DNA from: Euphorbia lathyris
Lineage: Eukaryota; Streptophyta; Magnoliopsida; Malpighiales; Euphorbiaceae
Reading direction: 5' to 3'
Assembly: GCF_963576675.1 (NCBI RefSeq)
Contig: NC_088916.1
Location: forward strand, 88,057,501 to 88,121,500
Length of the DNA stretch: 64,000 bases
Numbering within the stretch: position 1 is the first letter of the stretch; every line of letters starts with the position of its first letter. Made by a program: the position numbers and the translations under genes. Under the pieces are notes generated by a model. That model had not been told where the DNA came from. It worked only from the letters and a program-made list of their open reading frames with translations, and searched no databases. This document shows, piece by piece, positions 34,127 to 46,905 of this stretch.

Positions 34127-34776
34127 ACATTAATGGTGTACAACCTTTGATCCATTTCACACTTTGGTATACAACCTTCAATTTGTCTCACTAATATGTA
34201 CGACCTTATAGGTGACCTCCCATTATGGTGTATAGTAGGTAAAAATGACCGGTCAACGTCTGGTCAACGCGCCATGTTAGCATTTTTTAACTTTTAAAAA
34301 ATTGAATTGTGGGGCCACCAATTAAAATTACTTTTATACCCATTTCTTTTCCGTTAATTAAAAACCCTACTTTCTTCCTCTTTCAACATCTATCTCTTGC
34401 AGTCTCTCTCTAACTCCTATTTCTCTCTCATCTATTTCGACTCATTCCTCTTCAATCTCTTCCATTCTCTCTCTAGTCTATTCTGCCATAACCAATAAAT
34501 TTGTAACATACAAAAATCACAAAATTGTATTTTCACTAACTCAATTCATATTGAAACCTTTTTCTTTTGTAATTTTAACAGAATAATAGAGAGAGAAAAA
34601 AGAGTTAGAGAGAGAAAGTTTTATTTCATTAGATCAAGATCGCTGCCTTATTTCATTTTAATCATTATCTAACACCTCCACCAAGCACCACCACAAGTGG
34701 TTTTGTCCCGTCAGTCCCGGTGTTATCACCGTTGACGTTGGTGGCTCCAGCGAGTTCCAGTCGGTGCAGGAGTTCT
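34127..34776. other. Intergenic sequence with CT/GA-rich tract
   Basis: Near the left edge is a repeated motif around 'GGTGTACAACCTT' (34135 and 34171 as a variant). 34370-34480 is CT-rich and 34590-34615 GA-rich. 34660-34770 is GC-richer with CACCA runs. No gene recognised. Confidence 0.35.
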
Positions 34777-35954
34777 ATTTCGAATAAAACGTGCCCACGG
34801 AATTTATTAGAAAATGATAAAATTGAACCAATATTTTACGGCAAGGATAAAAATTAAGTCATTTTATAAAATGAGATGGAGAATCCCAATAACCTGAAGA
34901 TTAAAAGTGAGGTTTTCCTAAAAATAAATTTGATCCAAATTAAAATTAAATATGACTCGACAACACCACACGTAATCGATACTATCCCGATTAGGTTAAT
35001 ACGAGATTGATATGAAATTTTTTGGGTCGGACTACGGTTTAATCATTTTGACACTAAGTCGAAATTGACACGACATGATCACAATACAAACTCAATAATT
35101 GCAACATGTGATATTTATGTTGTAAGTTTTTGTACATTTTTTTATTGGGATAAGGGTCAAATTTAACCATAACGCTTCAATCAAAGTGCATATTTAGCCC
35201 CTAACATATGAAGTGATGCAAATTAAATCCTAATTTTTTCAAGCAAGACCAATTTTAGCAAAACACTGTTGAAAATTTAAAAAGATTGGTTTACTGTTAG
35301 TTAATTATCACATTGTATCTTCTAAATAAGTTTGTCAATAAATCGAAGCAATTTCATATATTTTTTAATTGTTGTTTATAACTATATTAATAACACTGTA
35401 ATATTTTACACAATTTGATAAAAAAAGTTGTGATTAATTTATATGTAGCAGATTTAGTTTTTAGCATTTTAGCAGAATTTTTACATTTTTTTTAGTAATA
35501 AACTAATAACCTAAAGTGGTAGTAAAATACTAATAAAACATGTTTTTTCTAATTTTCGATAACGTATGACTAAAATTGATCTTACTTGGAAATATTATAC
35601 TTAAATTTGCACCATTTTGTACGTTAAGGTTAAATCAACACTACATTTAAAAATATTAGGGTTAAATTAAAGACTAATATTTGGCCCAAACTCTTGCAGT
35701 GAGAGACACCCTGTGTCACATGTAAAAATAAATAAAATAAATTATAGGTAAATACTTATGAACTTTTAAAAATTTAGAGAACAATTGAAGTTTTGAGGCT
35801 TTCGAATTTAATTATATAAAGATAGAAGTTATTAAATGCAATTGGACAAAAATAGGAGGTTATTAAAGATAATTAGACAAAAATAGAGGGTGTAATTTAA
35901 AACTTTAAAACTTTAGGGAGTAGGTGAGGTTTGAGAGTTAGGGATGACATCACC

Positions 35955-35961
35955 TATATAA
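35955..35961 (+). promoter_or_regulatory. Putative TATA box, unit copy 3
   Basis: TATATAA in the shared 'CACCTATATAA' context, about 130 bases before two telo-box-like TTAGGGTTT motifs (36089 and 36149). Confidence 0.45.
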
Positions 35962-36179
35962 TTGGACTTACACCTTTGCTCTTCTCAATCGCCGAATAGC
36001 AATTAGGGTTACCCAATGTTCATAGATATCTCCTCTTTGAGATCTGAATAGCAGATAGCCCTTATATCAATTATGGACACGGTTAGGATTAGGGTTTATC
36101 TTCTCCAGAAAGTGGCGTAATCAATTCTATAGAAATCAATGGTTAGAATTAGGGTTTATCTTCTCTATCAAGTTAGCAT

Positions 36180-36535
36180 TCAACAATGCTTTTAGGATCT
36201 CATCTCTAACTGCTCGTTCGTCGGGTAAATTTCCAATGAGAATCAAGCTTAATTCGGTAGAAACCCTTCCTCAAGAAAGAAGGGAGGAGCATCAAGTGAT
36301 GGTTATGAACCCTACAAAATCATCTTCCGGATTAATAACCTCCATAACTTTATCTGCTAAAATATTATTAGCAAAAAAGGGTTGTGTTTGTTTACAGGTG
36401 AATTGAGCAATTGTAACTTCTTTATTTGCTTTTGTTTTTTGTTGCTCACCAATCCATATGTATTTTGAACCTGTCTTTTTTTTTTTTTTTTGCAGGAAAC
36501 TATCTTGCTTAACAAATCAAATTACTGCTTACAAT
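36180..36535 (-). pseudogene. Antisense TPS fragment, unit copy 3
   Basis: Same order as copy 1: 'NNILADKVMEVINPEDDF', 'LMLLPSFL', 'RDEILKAL' on the minus strand with frameshifts, and a separated upstream block near 36496. On the plus strand a GT (36398) to AG (36495) interval of 98 bases with a T-rich end looks like an intron, placing the TPS piece in a spliced antisense transcript. Confidence 0.72.
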
Positions 36536-38399
36536 TGTTTATGGTAAATCTTTGCACTTTTTCTTTGTTGGGTTTTATGTTTTAATGGCAATTCTGAAGA
36601 TATAATGAGTTTTGCCGCTACCCTATCTTATTATATGTGTTTACAAATGGTGTATCATTATTAATCTTTCTTTAATTACTTGTTTACTATAGTGGTTTTT
36701 TTAAAATGATTATGCCAAAAGGTGAGAATTTGAGGATTGTAATTGTGATTTCAATAGATCTATTGTTAAATGTGTTTCCTTATGAGTGGCTTACATAAGC
36801 TGTCTGATGTGTTCTATGATGATATGATATGATTATTTGAAACCCTATATGTTTGTTTTAAACTGGATATGCTAATTTTTGTTATTAGATGTTGCTCTCT
36901 GGTGTGTTTTTCTATATAACCTAGCTATCTGATGTGTCAGGATGATATGATTACTTGAAATTGAAACCACAAGTTTGTTTATGCTTTTTTTGTTATAATA
37001 AGTTTTTTTGATACAAATCAAGATTGTTTGTTATATGATGAGACTATGCTGGTGATGCTTGATCTGAATATTATCTAAATTTCATCAGACAATTATCTTT
37101 GTTGTAATTTCATTCATTTCCAACTAGTTGAGATTGCGGCTTTGGGAGTAACCATTTTTAGCTTAATTTGCAATGGAGAAAATTGCAGAGTCCAAATCGT
37201 GTTTGTTCATTTAGTAAAACATTATCAATTGTTCATTTTAGTTTGGCAATCCTAGACATTTCTCTCAAAATACTAATTTGTTGTTTGTAACAAATTATCA
37301 CGAAGTTGTTGGCGTCTGATTTTCTGAAATGGTATTATTGTTTTGCTTCAATTCAGTTGCATACTTTTAGGCAGATTGATTCAACTCATGTACTTTTTAT
37401 GCTTCTCCTGTATTCTTGTTTGGTATTTTCTGGTAGTAATTCATTGCATTTGTAATGACTATATTATATGGGTATTTTAATTGTTTGATCAACACCGAAT
37501 GAATTTAAATCCATTGAACATCTTAATCTATTTCCATTGTTTCCAAGTAAAGAGAGTGAATTATGAGATGAGCATTTTTGAGGATTATATATGTGCTATG
37601 TTGCACTGAAACTGAATTTGAAACGAAATGCTGAAAAGATAAGGAAGAAGAGTTCAACATAGTATATAAAAATGTAACTTGCTGGAAAAGAAAAATGTCT
37701 CCGTCTGTACAGGAAATGGAAGGATGATTTGAGCCATGTTAGGAATTCAATTCTTACGTTCACCGGCTTTTTAGATGCTTAATTAATTCCGATTTAGGAA
37801 AACTTATGCGCAATAATCAGTGATTCATCAGAGAAAGAGAAAGGAATTCTTGTTAGAATATTTTAGATTCCATTGAGACAAGATGAAGATAATAATTAAT
37901 TAATTAATTATAAAACAGTTGAAGAAATTAATTCTGTTTTTATGGTTGTTTCGTCTTTGATCTACATGTTATAGCCATGAACTGGAGACCTTTTTTGGTT
38001 AATTTGAAAAAGTTTGAGATTGATGTTGGTTGAAGTTGATATGTTCCCGTATATGATGAAATCTAACTCGGTCGAGGGCATTTCTTAAAAGCAAATGCCT
38101 TTATGTGGATGTCTTAGATTATCCATTTGTTTTATTATAATTAAAACCGCATCCTGCTTTTAGATCGTGATCCTTATTTTTGCATCCTGTCTGTAGTTAG
38201 TGGAAATCCAAAGCAAGGAGATTCAGATGCCGATGATTATAATTAGTCGAGGGCATTTCTTAAAAGCAAATGCCTTTATGTGGATGTCTTAGATTATCCA
38301 TTTGTTTTATTATAATTAAAACCGCATCCTGCTTTTAGATCGAGATTCTTATTTTTGCATCCTGTCTGTAGTTAGTGGAAATCCAAAGCAAGGAGATTC

Positions 38400-38805
38400 A
38401 GATGGCGATGATTGCTCAAAGATTTTTTTTCTAAAAAAGATGGACGCAGCAATTGAGATTCAGATGCTCCATCATCTGGTTGCTGCAAGAAGAAATGGTG
38501 GTCATCCAGCTTTAATGTCCAATCACTATGTGCCTTGACAAGAGTGATGGCTTTGACAAGTTGTTGTGGCAAGCATATGTTTCTGCTAATAAAATTTTTG
38601 CACATAGGGTTATGAAGGTTATTAATCTTGAAGATGCTTTTGTATGGGTTCATGTCTATCACTCTATGGTCCTCCTTACATTTTTGAGGAAGTGTTCCTA
38701 CCGAGTTGAGCTTGGTTTCTTCATAAGTAGTTCATTTTCCTGGTCGGAAATTTATCAAACTCTACAAGTTAGAGACGAGATTATGTAAGCATTGCTCAAT
38801 GCTTT
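38400..38805 (+). pseudogene. Sense TPS fragment, unit copy 3
   Basis: An 86-codon block from 'MCLDKSDGFDKLLWQAYVSA' to 'LQVRDEIM' then stop and 'ALLN'. The HDHH of copy 1 reads HVYH here. Otherwise nearly identical to the other copies. Only a tenth of a TPS protein; no start of its own. Confidence 0.78.
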
Positions 38806-40666
38806 GATATATTAGTGGAATGGTTTTTGTGTTTAAAGTTAGAGTTTGATGCAATGAAACTAATTTTGTTCTAAATTAGTAAATGAATATGTTGTTCTAG
38901 ACATGTGCACCCAATGATGTTCAATTTTCAATTCCAAATGATTATTTGGAGTTTCTCATATTTCGAGTTTGCCCTCGAATTCCATTATTAGCCAACTAAG
39001 AGTAGTTTAAGCTTCCATATAACTTCGTCGCCATATTAAAAAAAATTAGGGATAAGATATGTCTTTTTCCTGCCACTAGCTCCACTCTTTCTTAACTCTA
39101 TATTTCCACGGGTTGGACTCAATCAAACTGTTCTTCTAGAAACAATGGGATACTGACAGCACCAAAGAAAACTTATTTTTAGATTTAGTTTCAGACAAAT
39201 CAATCTACTTAATCTTATAATTAATAAATTTTAATAACTTTTTTAATTGCAATATCCTTTCAAAAACCGAGTACAAACATAGTATGCATATCATGTGATT
39301 TTATTTTGTTTAATCCATTATTTTTCTCAATTAAGTACTTATAAGCCTAACTCCTTACAAAGTCGTTGAAAAAAATAATGATTTTGTCCTTATCTTATAA
39401 AACAAGTTAATTTTGTCCATTCATAATTTTTTTGTGATTTTTATTTTGATAATAGAAAATTTCATTTAATTTTATCATTTTCAAAATAATTTTGAATAAA
39501 ACGTGCCCACGAAATTTATTAGAAAATGATAAAATTGAACCAATATTTTACGGCAAGGATAAAAATTAAGTCATTTTATAAAATGAGATGGAGAATCCCA
39601 ATAACCTGAAGATTAAAAGTGAGGTTTTCCTAAAAATAAATTTGATCCAAATTAAAATTAAATATGACTCGACAACACCACACGTAATCGATACTATCCC
39701 GATTAGGTTAATACGAGATTGATATGAAATTTTTTGGGTTGGACTACGGTTTAATCATTTTGACACTAATTCGAAATTGACACGACATGATCACAATACA
39801 AACTCAATAATTGCAACATGTGATATTTATGTTGTAAGTTTTTGTACATTTTTTTATTGGGATAAGGGTCAAATTTAACCATAACGCTTCAATCAAACTG
39901 CATATTTAGCCCCTAACATATGAAGTGATGCAAATTAAATCCTAATTTTTTCAAGCAAGACCAATTTTAGCAAAACACTGTTGAAAATTTAAAAAGATTG
40001 GTTTACTGTTAGTTAATTATCACATTGTATCTACTAAATAAGTTTGTCAATAAATTGAACCAATTCCATATATTTTTTAATTGTTGTTTATAACTATATT
40101 AATAACACTGTAATATTTTACACAATTTGATAAAAAAAGTTGTGATTAATTTATATGTAGCAGATTTAGTTTTTAGCATTTTAGCAGAATTTTTACATTT
40201 TTTTTAGTAATAAACTAATAACCTAAAGTGGTAGTAAAATTCTAATAAAACATGTTTTTTCTAATTTTCGATAACGTAGGACTAAAATTGATCTTACTTG
40301 GAAATATTATACTTAAATTTGCACCATTTTGTACGTTAAGGTTAAATCAACACTACACTTAAAAATATTAGGGTTAAATTAAAGACTAATATTTTGTCCA
40401 AACTCTTGTAGTGAGAGACACCCTGTGTCACATGTAAAAATAAATAAAATAACTTATAGGTAAATACTTATGAACTTTTAAAAATTTAGAGAACAATTGA
40501 AGTTTTGAGGCTTTCGAATTTAATTATATAAAGATAGAAGTTATTAAATGCAATTGGACAAAAATAGGAGGTTATTAAAGATAATTAGACAAAAATAGAG
40601 GGTTTAATTTAAAACTTTAAAACTTTAGGGAGTATGTGAGGTTTGAGAGTAAGGGATGACATCACC

Positions 40667-40673
40667 TATATAA
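40667..40673 (+). promoter_or_regulatory. Putative TATA box, unit copy 4
   Basis: TATATAA in the shared context, ahead of the antisense TPS block. Confidence 0.45.
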
Positions 40674-40894
40674 TTGGACTTATACCTTTGCTCTTCTCAA
40701 TCCCCGAATAGCAATTAGGGTTACCCAATGTTCATAGATATCTCCTCTTTGAGATCTGAATAGCAGATAGGCCTTATATCAATTATGGACACGGTTAGGA
40801 TTAGGGTTTATCTTCTCCAGAAAGTGGTGTAATCAAATCTATAGAAATCAATGGTTAGAATTAGGGTTTATCTTCTCTATCAAGTTAGCATTCA

Positions 40895-41235
40895 ACAAAG
40901 CTTTTAGGATCTCATCTCTAACTGCTCGTTCGTCTGGTAAATTTCCAATGAGAATCAAGCTTAATTCGGTAGAAACCCTTCCTCAAGAAAGAAGGGAGGA
41001 GCATCAAGTGATGGTTATGAACCCTACAAAATCATCTTCCGGATTAACAACCTCCATAACTTTATCTGCTAAAATATTATTAGCAAAAAAGGGTTGTGTT
41101 TGTTTACAGGTAAATTGAGCAATTGTAACTTCTTTATGTGCTTTTGTTTTTTGTTGCTCACCAATCCATATGTATTTTGAACCTGTCTTTTTTTTTTTCC
41201 AGGAAACTATCTTGCTTAACAAATCAAATTACTGC
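40895..41235 (-). pseudogene. Antisense TPS fragment, unit copy 4
   Basis: 'NNILADKVMEVVNPEDDF' and the following blocks on the minus strand. The plus-strand intron-like interval starts GTAAATTGAG here, a better donor, and ends at a T-rich tract with CCAG, near 41203. Confidence 0.72.
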
Positions 41236-42924
41236 TTACGATTGTTTATAGTAAATCTTTGCACTTTTTCTTTGTTGGGTTTTATGTTTTAATGGCAATT
41301 CTGAAGATATAATGAGTTTTGCCGCTACCCTATCTTATTATATGTGTTTACAAATGGTGTATTATTATTAATCTTTCTTTAATTACTTGTTTACTATTAT
41401 GGTTTTTTTAAAATGATTATGCCAAAAGGTGAGAATTTGAGGATTGTAATTGTGATTTCAATAGATCTATTGCTAAATGTGTTTGCTTATGAGTGGCTTA
41501 CATAAGCTGTATGATGTGTTCTATGATGATATGATATGATTATTTGAAACCCTATATGTTTGTTTTAAACTAGATATGCTAATTTTTGTTATTAGATGTT
41601 GCTCTCTGGTGTGTTTTTCTATATAACCTAGCTATCTGATGTGTCAGGATGATATGATTACTTGAAATTGAAACCATAAGTTTGTTTATGCTTTTTTTGT
41701 TATAATAAGTTTTTTGATACAAATCAAGATTGTTTGTTACATGATGAGACTATGATGGTGATGCTTGATCTGAATATTATCTAAATTTCATCAGATAATT
41801 ATCTTTGTTGTAATTTCATTCATTTCCAACTAGTTGAGATTGCAGCTTTGGGAGTAACCATTTTTAGCTTAATTTGCAATGGAGAAAATTGCAGAGTCCA
41901 AATCGTGTTTGTTCATTTAGTAAAACATTAGCAATTGTTCATTTTAGTTTGGCAATGCTAGATATTTCTCTCAAAATACTAATTTGTTGTTTGTAACAAA
42001 TTATCACGAAGTTGTTGGCGTCTGATTTTCTGAAATGGTATTATTGTTTTGCTTCAATTCAGTTGCATACTTTTAGGCAGATTGATTCAACTCATGTACT
42101 TTTTATGCTTCTCCTGTATTCTTGTTTGGTATTTTCTGGTAGTAATTCATTGTATTTGTAATCACTATATTATATGGGTACTTTAATTGTTTGATCAACA
42201 CCGAATGAATTTAAATCCATTGAACATCTTAATCTATTTTCATTGTTTCCAAGTAAAGAGAGTGAATTATGAGATGAGCATTTTTTAGGATTATATATGT
42301 GCTGTGTTGCACTGAAACTGAATTTGAAACGAAATGCTGAAAAGCTAAGGAAGAAGAGTTCGACATAGTATATAAAAATGTAACTTGCTGGAAAAGAAAA
42401 ATGTCTCCGTCTGTACAGGAAATGGAAGGATGATTTGAGCCATGTTAGGAATTCAATTCTTACGTTCACTGGCTTTTTAGATGCTTAATTAATTCCGATT
42501 TAGGAAAACTTATGCGCAATAATCAGTGATTCATCAGAGAAAGAGAAAGGAATTCTTGTTAGAATATTTTAGATTCCATTGAGACAAGATGAAGATAATA
42601 ATTAATTAATTAATTATAAAACAGATGAAGAAATCAATTCTGTTTTTATGGTTGTTTCGTCTTTGATCTACATGTTATAGCCATGAACTGGAGACCTTTT
42701 TTGGTTAATCTGAAAAAGTTTGAGATTGATGTTGGTTGAAGTTGATATGTTCCCGTACATGATAAAATCTAACTCGGTCGAGGGCATTTCTTAAAAGCAA
42801 ATGCCTTTATGTGGATGTCTTAGATTATCCATTTGTTTTATTATAATTAAAACCGCATCCTGCTTTTAGATCGTGATCCTTATTTTTGCATCCTGTCTGT
42901 AGTTAGTGGAAATCCAAAGCAAGG

Positions 42925-43330
42925 AGATTCAGATGGCGATGATTGCTCAAAGATTTTTTTTCTAAAAAAGATGGACGCAGCAATGGAGATTCAGATGCTC
43001 CATCATCTGGTTGCTGCAAGAAGAAATGGTGGTCATCCAGCTTTAATGTCCAATCACTATGTGCCTTGACAAGAGTGATGGCTTTGACAAGTTGTTATGG
43101 CAAGCATATGTTTCTGCTAATAAAATTTTTGCACATAGGGTTATGAAGGTTATTAATCTTGAAGATGCTTTTGTATGGGTTCATGACCATCACTCTATGG
43201 TCCTCCTTACATTTTTGAGGAAGTGTTCCTACCGAGTTGAGCTTGGTTTCTTCATAAGTAGTTCATTTTCCTCGTCGGAAATTTATCAAACTCTATGAGT
43301 TAGAGACGAGATTATGTAAGCATTGCTCAA
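42925..43330 (+). pseudogene. Sense TPS fragment, unit copy 4
   Basis: As copy 3, but a substitution creates a stop after 'SSSEIYQTL' (TGA near 43296), so the block is 79 codons. 'FVWVHDHH' is intact. Confidence 0.78.
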
Positions 43331-45191
43331 TGCTTTGATATATTAGTGGAATGGTTTTTGTGTTTAAAGTTAGAGTTTGATGCAATGAAACTAATTTTGT
43401 TCTAAATTAGTAAATGAATATGTTGTTCTAGACATGTGCACCTAGTGATGTTCAATTTCCAATTCCAAATGATTATTTGGAGTTTCTCATATTTCGAGTT
43501 TGCCCTCGAATTCCATTATTAGCCAACTAAGAGTAGTTTAAGCTTCCATATAACTTCGTCGCCATATTAAAAAAAATTAGGGATAAGATATGTCTTTTTC
43601 CTACCACTAGCTCCACTCTTTCTTAACTCTATATTTCCACGGGTTGGACTCAATCAAACTGTTCTTCTAGAAACAATGGGATACTGACAGCACCAAAGAA
43701 AACTTATTTTTAGATTTAGTTTCAGACAAATCAATCTACTTAATCTTATAATTAATAAATTTTAATAACTTTTTTAATTGCAATATCCTTTCAAAAACGG
43801 AGCACAAACATAGTATGCATATCATGTGATTTTATTTTGTTTAATCCATTATTTTTCTCAATTAAGTACTTATAAGCCTAACTCCTTACAAAGTCGTTGA
43901 AAAAAATAATGATTTTGTCCTTATCTTATAAAACAAGTTAATTTTGTCAATTCATAATTTTTTTGTGATTTTTATTTTGATAATAGAAAATTTGATTTAA
44001 TTTTATCATTTTCTAAATAATTTCGAATAAAACGTGCCCACGGAATTTATTAGAAAATGATAAAATTGAACCAATATTTTACGGCAAGGATAAAAATTAA
44101 GTCATTTTATAAAATGAGATGGAGAATCCCAATAACCTGAAGATTAAAAGTGAGGTTTTCCTAAAAATAAATTTGATCCAAATTAAAATTAAATATGACT
44201 CGACAACACCACACGTAATCGATACTATCCCGATTAGGTTAATACGAGATTGATATGAAATTTTTTGGGTCGGACTACGGTTTAATCATTTTGACACTAA
44301 GTCGAAATTGACACGACATGATCACAATACAAACTCAATAATTGCAACATGTGATATTTATGTTGTAAGTTTTTGTACATTTTTTTATTGGGATAAGGGT
44401 CAAATTTAACCATAACGCTTCAATCAAAGTGCATATTTAGCCCCTAACATATGAAGTGATGCAAATTAAATCCTAATTTTTTCAAGCAAGACAAATTTTA
44501 GCAAAACACTGTTGAAAATTTAAAACGATTGGTTTACTGTTATTTAATTGTCACATTGTATCTTCTAAATAAGTTTGTCAATAAATCGAAACAATTTCAT
44601 ATATTTTTTAATTGTTGTTTATAACTATATTAATAACACTGTAATATTTTACACAATTTGATAAAAAAAGTTGTGATTAATTTATATGTAGCAGATTTAG
44701 TTTTTAGCATTTTAGCAGAATTTTTACATTTTTTTTAGTAATAAACTAATAACCTAAAGTTGTAGTAAAATACTAATAAAACATGGTTTTTCTAATTTTC
44801 GATAACGTAGGACTAAAATTGATCTTACTTTGAAATATTATACTTAAATTTGCACCATTTTGTACGTTAAGGTTAAATCAACACTACACTTAAAAATATT
44901 AGGGTTAAATATTAAAGACTAATATTTGGCCCAAACTCTTGCAGTGAGAGACACCCTGTGTCACATATAAAAATAAATAAAATAAATTATAGGTAAATAC
45001 TTATGAACTTTTAAAAATTTAGAGAACAATTGAAGTTTTGTGGCTTTCGAATTTAATTATATAAATATAGAAGTTATTAAATGCAATTGGACAAAAATAG
45101 GAGGTTATTAAAGATAATTAGACAAAAATAGAGGGTGTAATTTAAAACTTTAGGGAGTAGGTGAGGTTTGAGAGTAAGGGATGACATCACC

Positions 45192-45198
45192 TATATAA
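45192..45198 (+). promoter_or_regulatory. Putative TATA box, unit copy 5
   Basis: TATATAA in the shared context, ahead of the shortened copy 5. Confidence 0.45.
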
Positions 45199-45424
45199 CT
45201 GGACTTACACCTTTGCTCTTCTCAATCGCCGAATAGCAATTAGGGTTACCCAATGTTCATAGATATCTCCTCTTTGAGATCTGAATAGCAGATAGCCCTT
45301 ATATCAATTATGGACACGGTTAGGATTAAGGTTTATCTGCTCCAGAAAGTGGCGTAATCAAATCTATAGAAATCAATGGTTAGAATTAGGGTTTATCTTC
45401 TCTATCAAGTTAGCATTCAACAAT

Positions 45425-45615
45425 GCTTTTAGGATCTCATCTCTAACTGCTCGTTCGTCTGGTAAATTTCCAATGAGAATCAAGCTTAATTCGGTAGAAA
45501 CCCTTCCTCAAGAAAGAAGGGAGGAGCATCAAGTGATGGTTATGAACCCTACAAAATCATCTTCCGGATTAACAACCTCCATAACTTTATCTGGTAAAAT
45601 ATTATTAGCAAAAAA
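45425..45615 (-). pseudogene. Antisense TPS fragment, unit copy 5
   Basis: Same blocks as in other copies up to 'NNILPDKVMEVV'-like residues. The separated upstream block and the intron-like interval are deleted, so sense and antisense TPS pieces are only about 1 kb apart in this copy. Confidence 0.7.
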
Positions 45616-46499
45616 AGGTTGTGTTAGATTGATTACTATATTATATGGGTACTTTAATTGTTATGAACCCTACAATATCAAGCTTCTCCTGTATTCTTGT
45701 TTGGTATTTTCTGGTAGTAATTCATTGTATTTGTAATCACTATATATTATATGGGTACTTTAATTGTTTGATCAACACCGAATGAATTTAAATCCATTGA
45801 ACATCTTAATCTATTTTCATTGTTTCCAAGTAAAGAGAGTGAATTATGAGATGAGCATTTTTGAGGATTATATATGTGCTGTGTTGCACTGAAACTGAAT
45901 TTGAAACGAAATGCTGAAAAGCTAAGGAAGAAGAGTTCGACATAGTATATAAAAATGTAACTTGCTGGAAAAGAAAAATGTCTCCGTCTGTACAGGAAAT
46001 GGAAGGATGATTTGAGCCATGTTAGGAATTCAATTCTTACGTTCACTGGCTTTTTAGATGCTTAATTAATTCCGATTTAGGAAAACTTATGCGCAATAAT
46101 CAGTGATTCATCAGAGAAAGAGAAAGGAATTCTTGTTAGAATATTTTAGATTCCATTGAGACAAGATGAAGATAATAATTAATTAATTAATTATAAAATA
46201 GATGAAGAAATTAATTCTGTTTTTATGGTTGTTTCGTCTTTGATCTACATGTTATAGCCATGAACTGGAGACCTTTTTTGGTTAATTTGAAAAAGTTTGA
46301 GATTGATGTTGGTTGAAGTTGATATGTTCCCGTACATGATGAAATCTAACTCGGTCGAGGGCATTTCTTAAAAGCAAATGCCTTTATGTGGATGTCTTAG
46401 ATTATCCATTTGTTTTATTATATTTAAAACCGCATCCTGCTTTTAGATCGTGATCCTTATTTTTGCATCCTGTATGTAGTTAGTGGAAATCCAAAGCAA

Positions 46500-46905
46500 G
46501 GAGATTCAGATGGCGATGATTGCTCAAATTTTTTTTTTCTAAAAAAGATGGACGCGGCAATGGAGATTCAGATGCTCCATCATCTGCAAGAAGAAATGGT
46601 GGTCATCCAGCTTTAATGTCCAATCATTATGTGCCTCGACAAGAGTGATGGTTTTGACAAGTTGTTGTGGCAAGCATATGTTTCTGCTAATAAAATTTTG
46701 GCACATAGGGTTATGAAGGTTATTAATCTTGAAGATGCTTTTGTATGGGTTCATGACCATCACTCTATGGTCCTCCTTACATTTTTGAGGAAGTGTTCCT
46801 ACCGAGTTGAGCTTGGTTTCTTCATAAGTAGTTCATTTTCCTCATCGGAAATTTATCAAAATCTACAAGTTAGAGACGAGATTATGTAAGCATTGCTCAA
46901 TTCTT
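46500..46905 (+). pseudogene. Sense TPS fragment, unit copy 5
   Basis: The 86-codon block 'MCLDKSDGFDKLLWQAYVSA'...'LQVRDEIM' is intact. A 9-base deletion lies upstream, in the 'CATCATCTG' region near 46580. Confidence 0.78.

Noticed and set aside
38372..38662. 96-codon minus-strand frame over the sense TPS block (also seen at 46539-46763 and 10297-10497)
   Set aside because: Antisense of the TPS reading frame; the plus strand carries the recognisable motif.
42170..42469. 99-codon minus-strand frame repeated at 45747-46046
   Set aside because: Identical in two units because the units are recent duplicates; hydrophobic, AT-driven composition and no homology recognised. Copy 1 and copy 3 break it.
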